Below, piece after piece: positions 45,028 to 56,405 of a DNA stretch of 64,000 nt. The stretch spans positions 930,001-994,000 of the forward strand of contig JANEZZ010001864.1 in assembly GCA_026122225.1 (NCBI GenBank). Direction: 5' to 3'. Made by a program: the position numbers and the translations under genes. A model generated the notes under the pieces. It was not told the DNA's origin and made no database searches. It saw only the letters and a list, made by a program, of their open reading frames with translations. Numbering within the stretch: position 1 is the first letter of the stretch; the number at the start of each line of letters is the position of its first letter. This DNA comes from Heloderma charlesbogerti (taxonomy: Eukaryota; Chordata; Lepidosauria; Squamata; Helodermatidae).

Positions 45028-45392
45028 GGGCTTCATCATACCACGGAGCTTTTATCCTGCGATTGAGATTGCTCCTTCACGGAAGTTTGCGGGCTCTTTA
45101 CATGACGCCATGACCCTGCCATGACCCTCCTGCACTAAATGCCCTTTGTTCCGTTTTTAAATAGATTGCAGATAATGAGCTATCGAATTACCCCATTTTG
45201 TTCCACTTCAGTTTCCTCCGTGAAAAGAGTTAAAGCGGTAAGAAGAGGAGCGAGATCAATGAAAGATAATGGAAGACTCAGTTGGGGGGTGGGGAAGCAC
45301 GTGTAAAGGGAGTCAGCTGTGATCCTGCATTTAAAATGGAAGCAGAAAGCCCTGTTTTAAATGCAGGATTTTAGGCTGGTGTAGAAATGCTC
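45028..45392 (+). mobile_element. Harbinger-like element, copy 2
   Basis: The left end is GGGCTTCATCATACC. The right half has 'gcatttaaaatggaagcaga' and 'gttttaaatgcaggatttta', then 'ctggtgtagaaatgctc'. It is homologous, in opposite orientation, to 18453-18757. It is about 60 bases longer, partly because of a 'gccatgaccct' doubling near 45107-45128. The right terminus is mutated and runs directly into a BovB fragment, so the 3-bp duplication is lost. Confidence 0.65.
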
Positions 45393-45600
45393 TGGAGAAG
45401 ATGCTGATGCTAGGGAAAGTAGAAGGCAAAAGGAAGAGGGGCCGACCAAGGGCAGGATGGATGGATGATATTCTGGAGGTGACGGACTCGACCTTGGGGG
45501 AGCTGGGGGTGGCAACAGCTGACAGGAAGCTCTGGCGTGGGCTGGTCCATGAAGTCACGAAGAGTCGGAAGTGACTGAACAAATAAACAACAACAAGAAA
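45393..45600 (+). mobile_element. BovB-type RTE LINE 3' end
   Basis: The plus strand from about 45396 reads EKMLMLGKVEGKRKRGRPRA, continues RWMDDI, and ends HEVTKSRK with a TGA at about 45570. This is the C-terminus of the RTE/BovB reverse-transcriptase protein, still in one frame. The 3' end 'cacgaagagtcggaagtgac' then 'tgaacaaataaacaacaaca' is the BovB-type terminus. Only about 200 bases survive, as is usual for 5'-truncated copies. BovB is known for horizontal transfer among squamates and ruminants. Confidence 0.8.
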
Positions 45601-46136
45601 TGTTCTAAGTGAGGTAAAGGCTTATTGGAGATTTTGGGGGAGATGTTGCTGAAAGGATTTTGGTACAGATTGCACAACTCCTCAATCTGTCAGTTTAATT
45701 GCTCTCACTCTCACTCACTCTTGCCCTCTCCCTTTAACCTTTCTGACCTGAACTGGATGTTCCAGGGTTCCATTTCAATTGAATGAGTTCCGAATGGAAA
45801 ATGGAACTTATTAATATGCATTCCCATTTGTTGTTACAGTTGAAATGAATGAGGCTCATTTGTTTCTTTTTCCTATTTTTTCCCCTTTTCAAAACATACT
45901 AATGGTGCTAAGCAAATGCTTAAGAGTAAGAGAATTCTATGTCCTTTGGACAAAAGCCACAAGACCAAATCCCTGGTGCTGCAGCTCTTCTGCTCCCTTT
46001 TTGAGTGTTTGACCTTGCTCAGAAATGAGTTGACCTGAATAATGTTTCATCCCATCCTTTATGGGCCAAAAGCAGAAACACTGCTTCTGTTAGCCACAGC
46101 TGAATTGTTGATACCAACTGCCATTATCCTTCATCT
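45601..46136. other. Unique DNA, nothing identified
   Basis: There is no exon or diagnostic repeat. Confidence 0.4.
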
Positions 46137-46207
46137 CCTCAAGCCTTCTTGAGTGCCATTTTTCTTGGTAAAGGCCGGATATAAATCAACTCAATTAATC
46201 AATAAAT
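46137..46207 (+). mobile_element. L2 3' tail
   Basis: 'ttcttgagtgccatttttct' then 'aggccggatataaatcaact' closely follows the L2 terminus at 55552-55600 ('ccttgagtgccatttttggt'). Confidence 0.7.
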
Positions 46208-47590
46208 GGATAAAAAAATGTAATGCTACCTGAAGAACTGAGTTACTGAAGAAGAAAAAAAAGCAATAAAGACACCCTAAAGAAACTCAACCTGCTTTAA
46301 ACTTTGTGTTTCAGTTTTATTGCTAAGTATGGAGAACTTAAATCCTACATTCCTTGGCTTACATGCAAGCTATTTATTATTTTTGGTCAGATGGGAGTTT
46401 GTGCATTTGGGAAGGAAAAAGAGAAACTTGAAAGCCAGCAATGTCTGAGTTAACTTGCACACTCGTGTGTGTGTGTGTCAGGGGAGACAGGACTTTTCAT
46501 AACAGCCTATAGAAACATGTTAATAAAATCAGGACTATTCTTATGGATGGACTTAAAGATATGGATGTACATAAAAGTAATAGTTAGAACAACCTCTTAA
46601 CCGTGTGTGCATTCTCATTCCATGTCAAAGTATAAGCACCAAATGTATTCTAGTTGAGCTACGACATTTTTACTTCATTCCTCAGCCTGTGAAGCTCTAT
46701 GCCTACAGCTCTGAAAGTTTGTGGTTTGTAGAAGCTTGGTAGCAGGTGGCACATAAGCATCAAATTAAGCAAGGCATCCATATTCACCTATAGAACAGTT
46801 CCTCTGCATCAACAGCCCCATCAGCTATGAATAAGCCCCCTGAAAACCAAGTGCAACTTGTGATCTACCTGGGGTAGACAACAAGGAAAGGGGATTTTTT
46901 GTTTACCACTCCTACCACTTTCTTTAGCACAATTTCCAAAGTATTGCCCATTTCTCCAACCCATTTCTTGGTCGATGGGAATGGGCTAGGGTAATCTTTT
47001 TTGATACCATTGGCAGTGAAGAATTCTGAACTCTTCATTGGTGAATACAGGGGCATTATTTGATTTGATGCAACAGCTTAAGTTGCAGCAATGTTAGTAG
47101 TGGCATGTACCATTCTGTCTAAAGCATGATCTAATTTCTGGGAAGTGGGGCAAAGTCAACCAACATTTCTGGGCAATTTCCTCAACTAGTCATAGGACGT
47201 TTCTGTGCTTCCTAAGGGCTACTGTTAGCACCAAAGTTGTGCAGTGTCCCGTGAGTGGCATAACTACAGGACCTGGAAGAGAAGCTGGTTCAATAGCGGC
47301 AAAGGCTAAAGTATACATTACTTGCAAATGTGTGATGGGAGCCTGGGAGCCCTTTTAAAAAAATAAATAAATAAGTTACCACATGAGGGAGAGATTGAGA
47401 GCTGAGCCCTTATATCTTTCCTAGCTGCACAACTCCCCACTCCATAGTATCTCCCAAAGTGGCTTCCTGCCCTATACCCTATGGACAGTATCCAATATTG
47501 CCACTGACCCTCTACTCTTTCTCTTGCACCCACAGGACCCATCATGAGTGCAACAGGAAGCAAGCACTTCTTAAAATAACCCTGGAAATG
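46208..47590. other. Unique DNA, nothing identified
   Basis: There is a short GT run at about 46465-46478. No exon is recognised. Confidence 0.4.
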
Positions 47591-47594
47591 AGTC

Positions 47595-47688
47595 AAAATG
47601 CTCATTTCCGTAACAGGACAGGTCACTGGAACTCCTTTTTGCAAGTTACACACACACACACACACACACTTCCGGAAATGAGCATTTT
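47595..47688. repeat. Inverted repeat bracketing a (CA)n tract
   Basis: 'aaaatgctcatttccg' (47595-47610) and 'cggaaatgagcatttt' (47673-47688) are perfect 16-bp inverted repeats. The 62-base spacer contains a CA run (47649-47669). Confidence 0.85.
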
Positions 47689-47703
47689 GGCCTAGCTAAT
47701 GTA

Positions 47704-47831
47704 GGGCACAATCCTATGCATGTTTAGACAAAAAAAAAATCCTACAACTCCCAGCATTCCCCAGCTAGCAGGCTGCAGAATGCTAGGAGTTGTAGGAATT
47801 TTTTCTGTCTAAACATGCACAGGATTGCCCC
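47704..47831. mobile_element. 128-bp foldback MITE
   Basis: The left arm 'gggcacaatcctatgcatgt', then 'ttagac', an A run, 'tcctacaactcccagcatt', is answered in reverse by 'gaatgctaggagttgtagga', a T run, 'gtctaaacatgcacaggatt', 'gcccc'. The loop is 'ccccagctagcaggctgcag'. A half copy is at 2212-2280. Confidence 0.8.
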
Positions 47832-48194
47832 ACAGACAATTTAGAAGACTGTTTTCCACTCTTGGTTACATGAATGTGGATCTTCTTCCATTCTAAATAA
47901 ATAACGTGTAACAACCATGAATTTTTTAAAAAAGATATGATGTGATGTTTAATGGAGTTAACTGCATTCATACAGCATCAAAATAGAGATTAAAATAAGA
48001 TGTTTAGCTGATTGCTGTATGACTTACTGTGAAACATAGTTTCTTCTACAGTCATTAGACAATTTAAACTATTGATTTGAATAACTTGTGAATAGTGGGA
48101 TGAAATTTACCTTTCCCCATTTTATAAGGTGAAATGAGTAGGTTCATTTACACTGAAGAAAATACTTCTTATTTGCTGAATGATCACCTTTTCA
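47832..48194. other. Unique DNA, nothing identified
   Basis: There is no exon or repeat that I can name. Confidence 0.4.
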
Positions 48195-48662
48195 TGGGGA
48201 TAGATAATTCTGTCAGTTTTGCTTTCTTCCATACGTAGTGTTGTTGTTGTTGTTTTTTAAAAAAAATCTCAAGTTCATTTCTGGCCCTTTTATGAAGAAG
48301 TTTGCAAATTCTGGTAAGTTCTTATCAAAAAACAAACCAAACAAAACACATTTCTCACCCATCTGCACCAGCCAGGTTTAAGAGATACAGCTATTCTCAG
48401 TATGAAAGTACAACTGATGTTGTACCTGCCTGCTATATAACTGTTAAAGAGGAGGACCCCATCAGAAAAAAAGAGGTGGCAACCCTAATTCAGCGGATTC
48501 AGAGCCAGACTTTGAAGAGCTAGGCACTCAAAGCCATTTGCCTGGAGAGATCAGTCTGTCAGTATCACTTTCTCCCCCATTCATTTTTTTAAAAAATCTC
48601 GTGCACATTTTGTTAAAGTTCTTATCAAAAAATGAGCCAAACAAATTTCTCACCCATCCCTA
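48195..48662 (+). mobile_element. hAT-like element with internal direct repeat
   Basis: The ends are 'tggggatagataattctgtc' and 'aaatttctcacccatcccta'. A block of about 90 bases ('aatctcaagttcatttctgg' ... 'gtaagttcttatcaaaaaac' ... 'ttctcacccatc') occurs near the left end and again at the right end in the same orientation, separated by about 230 bases. The copy at 57394-58087 has the same layout. It includes a chance 73-codon frame (48302-48523). Confidence 0.55.
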
Positions 48663-48732
48663 TCTGTTGGAGCTTATTGAAAGCATGTGGTGAATGCCAA
48701 CTGTGTATTCAGGTTGATAGCGAGACTGTCAG

Positions 48733-48762
48733 AGAGAGGGGGAGAGAGAGAGAGAGAGAAGA
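48733..48762. repeat. (GA)n microsatellite
   Basis: An imperfect GA run of about 28 bases. Confidence 0.85.
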
Positions 48763-49128
48763 AAAATGAATATTGATCACAGTGAATGCAGGTCATCGGC
48801 CAGTTCTCTCTATATCCCAATGTGGATGGCTAACAATTATAATGGACTCAGAAATCAACAAGAAATTAAGAAGTCAGAAATTGGGTTTATTGTACTCTTT
48901 CAATGAAAACTCTACACATATTTACTAAAGAACCTAGACACAATAGCAGCCAAGCCAAAACGAAGATTCCACACCCGTTGCTAGAGATACTTGTTTGCCT
49001 CTGCCCTTTCTTTATTCTGTCTGACTCCCTCCATCTACAGGACTACAGGCTCTTATAGAACTTAAGCTGCTCCCCACTAGGTGCTACTTCCAGGGAGGAA
49101 TGAGGGCCACATTCATTTCCTAAACCAC
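48763..49128. other. Unique DNA, nothing identified
   Basis: There is no exon or repeat that I can name. Confidence 0.4.
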
Positions 49129-49261
49129 GGCTGAATCTACACATAGCAATTATACCGTTATCATACTGTTATCATAACTATTGGTGCCCATTGGTGTCAT
49201 GTGTACCAATAGTTATGATAACAGTATGATAATGGTATAACTGCTATGTGTAGATTCAGCC
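49129..49261. mobile_element. 133-bp near-perfect palindromic MITE
   Basis: The arms 49129-49185 and 49205-49261 are 57 bases each and match at 55 positions when one is inverted; the loop is 19 bases. The termini are GGCTGAATCTACACATAGC. CAC stands on both sides (49126-49128 and 49262-49264), a possible 3-bp duplication. It is essentially all stem and has no coding capacity. The near-perfect arms imply a young copy or gene conversion between arms. Confidence 0.85.
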
Positions 49262-49264
49262 CAC

Positions 49265-49584
49265 ATAAAACTTTTCATTCAGCAGCTTGCCAACCTCTTA
49301 AAAGGCTCTTCTTCCTAGAAAGTACTAAGGATACCTCTTCTATGCCATGCTCAGGCCACTAACATATGGGAGTAGTTAGACAGTACATGGGTCTCTTTGG
49401 AGCAGCTGATAAGTAGCTGTGACTGAATACTAAATGCTGGTCTAGGTAGACTACTGGTCAGGTTTGATCTTGCAAGTTATCTTACTACTTGATCCCCAAC
49501 ACTGAGGACTTTATATATAATTATTTTTTGCATGGAAAGCAAAAGTACTTCTGTTTTAGATTATAAAGTACAGCCTATATATTT
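49265..49584. other. Unique DNA, nothing identified
   Basis: There is no exon or repeat that I can name. Confidence 0.4.
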
Positions 49585-49730
49585 TTATTTGTTTGTTTGT
49601 TAAACTTGTATCCTGCCTTTCCACCAGATGGTGCTCAAGGTGACTAACAATAATGATGTAAATAGAACAAAATGCAAAGTAAGAAACAATAAAATAGATA
49701 AAACTTCACTAAAATAAAAAAGAATTGCTA
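49585..49730 (-). mobile_element. L2-type 3' tail with A-rich flank
   Basis: 'gtttgtttgttaaacttgta', 'tcctgcctttccaccagatg', 'gtgctcaaggtgacta' is a minus-strand L2-like terminus, followed by 'aataaaatagataaaac' words typical of the region just upstream of that tail. Confidence 0.55.
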
Positions 49731-50237
49731 GTTAAAATGATACATATTGTTATGTGAGTGAAACGAGTCTCGATTTTGCTGAGGTGTACATATGACAGAA
49801 TTGAGCTATGGTTTAATTATTAGAATAAAACAAAGTTATTAGTGACATATAAGAATCCCCTTTGGGTGTGTGTGTGGGGGGATATCAAGTATGATACGGC
49901 AGGTTCTAAGAAATGGGGGAATAGTTGAAGATATAATTGAAGGAAAATTAGAGGGCAGAACACAACCTATAGAGAGTTAGATAAAGGAAATCAAGGAGGA
50001 AAAAGAGGTTGAGACCTTGTATGTGGACCTGGAAATACTTGCAGGAAAGAATGTAGAGCTCTTGAAGACCAGTCTATGGAGCAGAAACACACCAGAGGAT
50101 ACTCATGCATGTATTATCATGTGTAGTGATCTATGTGCAGGTAGCAGATTATTTTCAGACTGGAGTCACATACGTAACATATTCTACGTGAGAGGTATGC
50201 ATGTGAGGTAAAGTTTATGGAGGTAAATTGATTTTAT

Positions 50238-50420
50238 GGAGGTAAATCAATCAATCACTTATTTGTATACCATTTTTTCCATACAGTATGCTCAAAGCAG
50301 TTCGCAACGGTATAGATATAGATATACATTCCTATACATATTAAAGAAAAATCAGAACAATTTCTAAGACGTGCATAATAAAACATCAGTATAAAAACAA
50401 TTGATTAATAATTCCATTAA
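50238..50420 (-). mobile_element. L2-type 3' tail
   Basis: 'aatcaatcaatcacttattt', 'gtataccattttttcc', 'atgctcaaagcagttcgcaa' then A-rich words match the same minus-strand tail pattern with mutations. Confidence 0.5.
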
Positions 50421-50627
50421 CAGCAATAACAAAGTGAAATACCGTCTAACCTTACTTGTTAAACTAACAGTCGAGTATAGTGTTTTAAAGAGTTTCAGAG
50501 GTGGAGTCAGTTTTCAATCCAAGGTATTAATAGAAATAGGATGAAACACCCTCTGGCATAGATGATAAAAGTAGGTAGTAGGGCTGTCTCTGGTGATGGT
50601 ATATGAGACAATAAAACAGCCAAACAG

Positions 50628-50744
50628 GCCTTTCCCACCCTGGTGCCCTCCAGTTCCCAGCATTCTGGACCTCTGGCAATGCTAGCTGGGGCTGATGGAA
50701 GTTGAAATCCAAAACATCTGGAGGGCATCAAATTGAGGAAACCT
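50628..50744. mobile_element. hAT-type MITE
   Basis: The left part 'cctttcccaccctggtgccc' and 'tccag' answers the right part 'atctggagggcatcaaattg' and 'aggaaacc' in inverted order. The middle 'ctagctggggctgatggaag' then 'ttgaaatcc' is the same box that recurs in the 9.85-, 30.0-, 56.3- and 60.9-kb pieces. Confidence 0.6.
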
Positions 50745-53079
50745 GTATTAAAAGTACTGGTAACGGAATCAAGACTCAGTGAAAGTTGTGACTTCGATAC
50801 CTAAACTGAAATGGCGGAAGGGCTGATTATGCTTGTGGTACTCTGGTTGAATCCTGTCACCCAGTACAATCATGGCCATTTGTCTAATTTCTCTATTCTT
50901 CAATGCATCATCTGTAAAAAAAAGAAGTTAGATATTTCCCTAGGAATTGAGAGACTTTACGTCCCTTTTTAAAAGAAGCCTTATGTCCTTCTATAAAGAA
51001 TTACAATCTTTTCTCTCACTATACTAGTTAAATTTAAGATCTCCTCTGAGCATTCTAAGGTCTAAAGAGAAAACAATACTTGGAAGCAAGCTGGTATGTT
51101 TCCTGATATTTGTTGTCTACTTGGGTTTTCTTAATCACAGGGAACAAAAGTTTTACTGAACAAAAGCTATCAAACAAACCATCACCTGATCACTCATCTA
51201 CATTTTATGAAAATATATATGAGTTGGAGTGAGTGTGGAGAACAATACATGCTATACATAATGCTTCCCGTTAACCTCAGGTGTTATATACCATATGTTA
51301 ATACTTAAAGTATTATGTGGGGAAAGGGAGTGTATTATGGGGCCCTTGCAGTCTTGTTTTCTTCTTCTGCAGCTACACCTACCATTTGGCATAGTATATA
51401 GGCAGTAGAGGAAAAACTGAGGGGTTTTGCCTCAGTTGCAACAGCTGCAAAACAGATGGGAAGCTGACATGAAACCTGCCAGAATTCTCCTCCAGCTTTT
51501 CCACCCATTTTTCACCAAAGAGAATACAGTTCAGGTGATACTGAATATAGATCCTGAGGTCAAAAAGGGATGGAATCCCCTAATCCTGGCTGTTAGGAAT
51601 TGCTGGGGAGAGGGGGGAGAAGAAAATTCCAGTAAAACAAAATTTACTGCTTCAGAAATCAAAACAAGCAATCCTTTTAGACGCAGCAAATTTAAAGGCT
51701 ATCCCAACTAATTTGGTTTTAATAGAAAACAATAGGGAAAGAGTTGTGCACAAAAAAGGCAGCAAACCAAGGGGTGGGTGGTGGGGAACACTCAGATGTA
51801 GACATCTTAAAATGCCTGCATTTGCTAAATCCATATATTGTTCATAGTTTGTAACTTCAGAGTATTCTTTGCTGTTAGCTAGCTACTAAGATCTATGAAT
51901 GCAAGTGAAATTCTGTTGTCATCATCACCACCGCCACCATCATCTCTGTCAGAGAAGTGAACCATATTGTGGAAACTGGCTGTTTGAGTCTCTAAAATCT
52001 GGGGTGTTTTGCCAGTGAGACCTTAGACTGCTGGACAGGTCAAAGAGAATAGAGACCAGACTAATCACATCCATCATATAATGCAAAGTGCACTAATGGT
52101 TTTTAGGCAGATGAGCATCTGCATCTGTGGAATAGCACCTGTACTCCAGTAGAATGGCTCTTGGGACAGCACATGGTCTCCAGAGGGACAGCTGAAAATT
52201 TTCACTGGGAAGTAAGTCTAAAATACACAAAAATCAAAGTAGCTTATTAGGAATGAGGGGGAAAAAAATCTGCATCTGCTAAATACCTTCCTCCCAATTG
52301 GTTATATTTTAGCTACTAAAATTTATGAATACAAGTGAAATTCTCTACAATAACTATCTTAATAGTTATTGCTATGCCATTTATTTGCTAAGTGCCTTAC
52401 AAATTAACATAAGCAAAAAAGACAGGTCTCTGCCCAAAGTGCTTATAATCTAAATTTTAACAGACAGAGGGACAACAGAGGGAGAGGACAAAAAAGAAAA
52501 AAGGCAAGGGTAATGGGGGAGGATATGCACAAATGAAATTAACAGGTATTTGGGTTTAGTTTCTGTAGGGAGTGAGGACTGAAGTAGGGCAGAACTGTGT
52601 TGAATGTTTGTAAACAAACATTTTTGATTTGAAAGGAAGGTTCCTAGGAGAACTGCAGGGTTCTCCCTCCCATATGTTTACATCATTTCTGCTTCTTTAT
52701 GCTTCTTCATCGTTCCTCTTGGTAGCTGTTTCAGTGCCGTTTTTCGCTTTGCCACTTCTTGCTGGCTTTCTGATCGGAACAAACAAGGATCACATAGCCA
52801 GTGTAATGGTGATATCATAACACTACCTTGTCAGTCAGACTTGGCCATATGATGTCACAAAAGTCTACTGAAGCACTGTCCTCACTCCGAAAGGGTGTTT
52901 GGGAGGTGAACATGTTTGCTTCTTTTTTCAGCAAAAAAATTGACCAAAGGCAGGGAAACAAAAAATGCTTATGGAATGACATTTCCTCCATTTTGGCTCT
53001 GCCCCATAAGGAAGGCCTAAAGCAAAGGATTCACAGAAAAGGTAGCTTTTGGGGAAGGGAATTGAAGTAATAAAGAATG
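50745..53079. other. Unique DNA, nothing identified
   Basis: Several open frames of 60-95 codons occur (51427-51711, 52629-52820, 52828-53070) with no recognisable domains and no paired splice sites I trust. Short 'atcatc' and 'accacc' microrepeats lie near 51922-51942. Confidence 0.4.
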
Positions 53080-55604
53080 GGAGCACTATGTAGGTGTTGT
53101 TGGGAGTGGCTCAGGACTTCATGGCCTCCATGGCAAACATGGGTCCATACCAATGGCCCCACTCATTCAGCAAGGCACACTTTGGATTTGGTTTTCAGTG
53201 TAGGGTGGAATGATAGTGATCTGGGGGTGGAGGAGCTTTCTATAGTTCTGTTGTTGTGAACAGATAACTGTCTGGTGGTGTTTAGACTTTCTGGAACTCA
53301 AAGCCTCTGCAGGGTCAGGGGGCTGATTAAGATGAGCTGCTCTAAGAAACTGATGGATCTGGATGGCTTACTGAAAATCTTGGGGGTTTTCCTGTCACCT
53401 CAGCAGGCAGTTGTGTCAAAGCCCTGGTTGATTTCTGGAACAGAGAAATGGCCCAGGCAGTTGACAAGATCTCTCCTCAGCATTCTCTCCCATGTAGTGG
53501 AGCCAGGTGCTTGTTTTCCAGGATGCTGCAGGTGATGAAACAAGTGGGACATCAGTTATAGCGATATTGGTGGAAAATATGGAATGAATCCAATCAAACA
53601 CGGGCTAGAGCTCATTTGAAAGCCTACTCCATGGCAGTGAGGGTGGCAAAGAAATTGTACTTCTCTGCCACCATTGTGTCTGCTTAGAGTCACTCAGTGG
53701 AGCATTTTTATGTGGTCAGAGGCCTATTACACTCTGGCTGACAAGAAGAAGTGGTGGACCACTCGATAGCCTGCTGTGACCAATATGTTCAACACTTTGC
53801 AGAAAAAATCTACCATAGCCGTGCCGACTTGAATGAATGCCATAGTTGATACAGGTCTGATGGATGTAACTTTGCCTCTGGCTTGTCCAGTTACAATGGA
53901 TACTTTTCAAGTTGTACAGCCCAAGAATGTGGACAGGATCCTTGGAGAAGTGAGGCCTACCACTTTTGTGCTGGACCCTGCCCCTTCCTGGCTTATAAAA
54001 GCAGCTGAGGGGGTGGGGACTGGCTGAGTGGGTAAGGGCAGTGGTGAATTCCATCTTGCCTAAAGGAAGTGGTGGTAAGAACGTTGTTTAAAAAAAACAC
54101 CCTCCCTGAATCCCACTGTGTTGGAAAATTTCCAGCTGGTCTCCAATATTCGATTTTTGGGCAAGGATTGGAACATGTGGTGGGTTCTCAGCTCCAGGGA
54201 TTTCTGGATGAAATGAATTATCTAGATCCATTTCAGTCTGGCTTCAGGCCTAGTTACGGGACAGAGATTGCTTTGGTCACTTTGATTGATAATCTACATC
54301 AGGATCTTGACAGGAGGAGTGAGTTTCTGTTAGTTCTGCTGGACTTTTCAGTGGCTTTCAATACCATTGACCATGGTATCTTTCTGAGGCATCTGTCAGA
54401 AATAGGACTGGGGGGCACTGATATACAGTGGCTCTGGTCCTTGTTGGAGGTGCGATCTCCAAAGGTGGTGCTGGGGTATTCCTGTTCAATGCTCTGGCTG
54501 TTGGCCTGTGGTGTCCCTCAGGGTTCCATCTTATCCTCCATGCTATCTAACATATACATGAAACCGCTGGGAGAGATTGTCCACAGTTTTAGGGTTCAGT
54601 GTCACCAATAAGCTGATGACACCCAACTGTGTCTCTCCTTTCCATCTCAATCCAAGGAAACTGTTCTGGTTCTAAATTGGTGCCTGATGTCAGTAATAGA
54701 CTGGATGAGGACAAACAAATTGAAACTTAATCCAGACAAGACAGAAGTGCTCCTGGTCAGTCAAACGGCAGATAAGGGAGTAGAGATTCAACCTGTGCCA
54801 GGCAGGGTTACATTCCCCCTGAAGATTCATGCTCGCAGTTTGGGTGTACTCTTGGACTCTGCCCTGAACCTAGATGCCCAGGTTTTGGCAGTGGCTAGGA
54901 GTACATTTGAACAGCTGAGGCTCATGTGCCAATTGCGCCCGTATCTAGAGATGTCTGATCCGGCCATGGTCACACATGCCTTAGTTACATCCTGTTTGGA
55001 CTACTGTAACACTCTCTACATAGGGCTGCCTTTGAAAACTGTTCAGAAACTCAGCTGGTCCAGAATGCTGCAGCGAGACTGTTGACCTGGGCCAGTTACA
55101 GGTATTACATGCCTCCCTTGTACAGCAGCTTCACTGGCTACCAGTCTGTTTCTGGGCAGAATTCAAAGTGCTGCTTTTGACCTATAAAGCCCTACATGGC
55201 TTGGGACCAGGCTACCTTCTCCCATACGAACCTGCCCAGTCTTTAAGATCTTCTGGAGGGACTCTTCTTTTGAGACCGCCACCATCAGAGGCACGTTTGG
55301 TGGCGATGTAAGAAAGGATCTTTTCAGTGTCTGCTCCCAGGCTGTGGAACTCCCTCCCAAGGGAGGCTAGATTCACTCCCTCACTGCTGTCCTTCCACTG
55401 GCAAGCAAAGACTAGTTTATTCGAGAAATCCTTTGATCTGTTAAGTGGCTCTGTTGGTTTGGATGCTGGTTTTATTCTGCAATTGTTATGTTTTTGATGG
55501 ATTTTAATGTGTTTTATTGTTTTAAACTATTTTAAATCATTTTTGTAAGCTGCCTTGAGTGCCATTTTTGGTAGAAAGGTGAGGATTAAATAAATCAATA
55601 AATA
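53080..55604 (+). mobile_element. 2.5-kb L2-clade LINE, broken
   Basis: The endonuclease end comes first, with HTLDLVFSVG, DLGVEELS and the RGLIKM block between about 53165 and 53340. A long decayed linker follows, then the reverse transcriptase (54069-55085), a frameshifted C-terminal part with 'tggctaccagtctgtttctg' and 'ggctgtggaactccctccc', and a 3' end 'ccttgagtgccatttttggt' with 'taaataaatcaataaata'. The protein pattern (SGFRP, LDFSVAFNTIDH, CGVPQGSIL, LNPDKTEVLL) marks the L2 clade. It is the longest LINE copy in the window and the reference for the shorter L2 pieces. Confidence 0.9.
54069..55085 (+). pseudogene. L2 reverse transcriptase pseudogene
   Basis: The frame is open from 54069 to 55082 except for one stop, TAA at 54609-54611. 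That stop falls where L2 enzymes have the Tyr of the catalytic YADD box: the sequence reads HQ, stop, ADDTQL. Motif A is LDFSVAFNTIDH and motif B is CGVPQGSIL; downstream are DWMRTNKLKLNPDKTEVLL and a SLGVLLDSALNLDAQV block. A frameshift ends the reading near 55083. A single base could have caused the stop, so most of the catalytic domain is otherwise well kept. The product would have been the LINE reverse transcriptase. Confidence 0.85.
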
Positions 55605-56317
55605 GGTGTTCAGAAAGGGCCCAGTTGTAGGGGCAGCAAAATGGAGCCATTTAAGGCAGAGACCTTTGGGTTACCCAGGGCAGAGGAGGAACAAGACATT
55701 GCGCCTTGGGGTTCTCTAAGTGAGTCCGAAACAGACAACTTGCATATCCTTGTTAGTACTGCAGGTCTATGAAGTTCTGAGTAAAGCAATAGAAGGTTAG
55801 CTTTGGAGCTGAAACTTGACTGCAAGCCAGATATTTGTGGAAGCAGTCACTAAAAGTTTTATAAATCTGTTGCGTAAGCCTTTTTACCAGGACTTTGTGG
55901 TTAGTGTCTAAAATTTCTATGTACCTTCCCAATTTTAGAATTTATTTTGTTTGCACTAGCCTTATATATACCCTTCTTCTCTTGCCGTCTTGAATTTTAT
56001 GATGTGTTAAAATAGGCAGAAAATTTAAAATTAAATTAAAGCAAATATAGTGTAACATTTTAATTAATTTAATACCCCAAACATTCGTAAGAATGATTTA
56101 CTTCAATAGGGGCATAGATTATAGTTCATGATGCTCAGCGTTATAATAAATTGGGCATCCAGTGTGTGCTATAATTCTCAGCGGCTTAGAAAGCAATGTT
56201 TTTTATAGTGTGATCAGCAGTTAGAGATATCCCAGTTTTAGTAGTAAATTGGGTGATTTTCATCAAATCATTGTCTTTCACCCTCAGTTTCCTAATCTGT
56301 ATAATGGAAAAATTATC
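55605..56317. other. Unique DNA, nothing identified
   Basis: There is no exon or repeat that I can name. Confidence 0.4.
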
Positions 56318-56405
56318 TATCTCAGCCTTCCCCAATTGGTTGTTTTCAGATGTGTTGGGATGCAACTCATGCCACCCCTAGCCAGCATGGCCTTCCCACC
56401 CCACC
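56318..56405. mobile_element. hAT MITE fragment
   Basis: 'cagccttccccaattggttg' then 'ttttcagatgtgttgggatg', 'caactcatgccacccctagc' is one half of the hAT MITE type with the 'actacaactcccatc' box. Confidence 0.5.

Noticed and set aside
48302..48523. 73-codon plus-strand frame with VKEEDP-like peptide
   Set aside because: It lies inside a hAT-like repeat whose other copy at 57.4-58.1 kb does not keep the frame.
53833..54054. Minus-strand frame of 112 codons over the L2 linker
   Set aside because: It is antisense to a recognised L2 copy and has no domain of its own.
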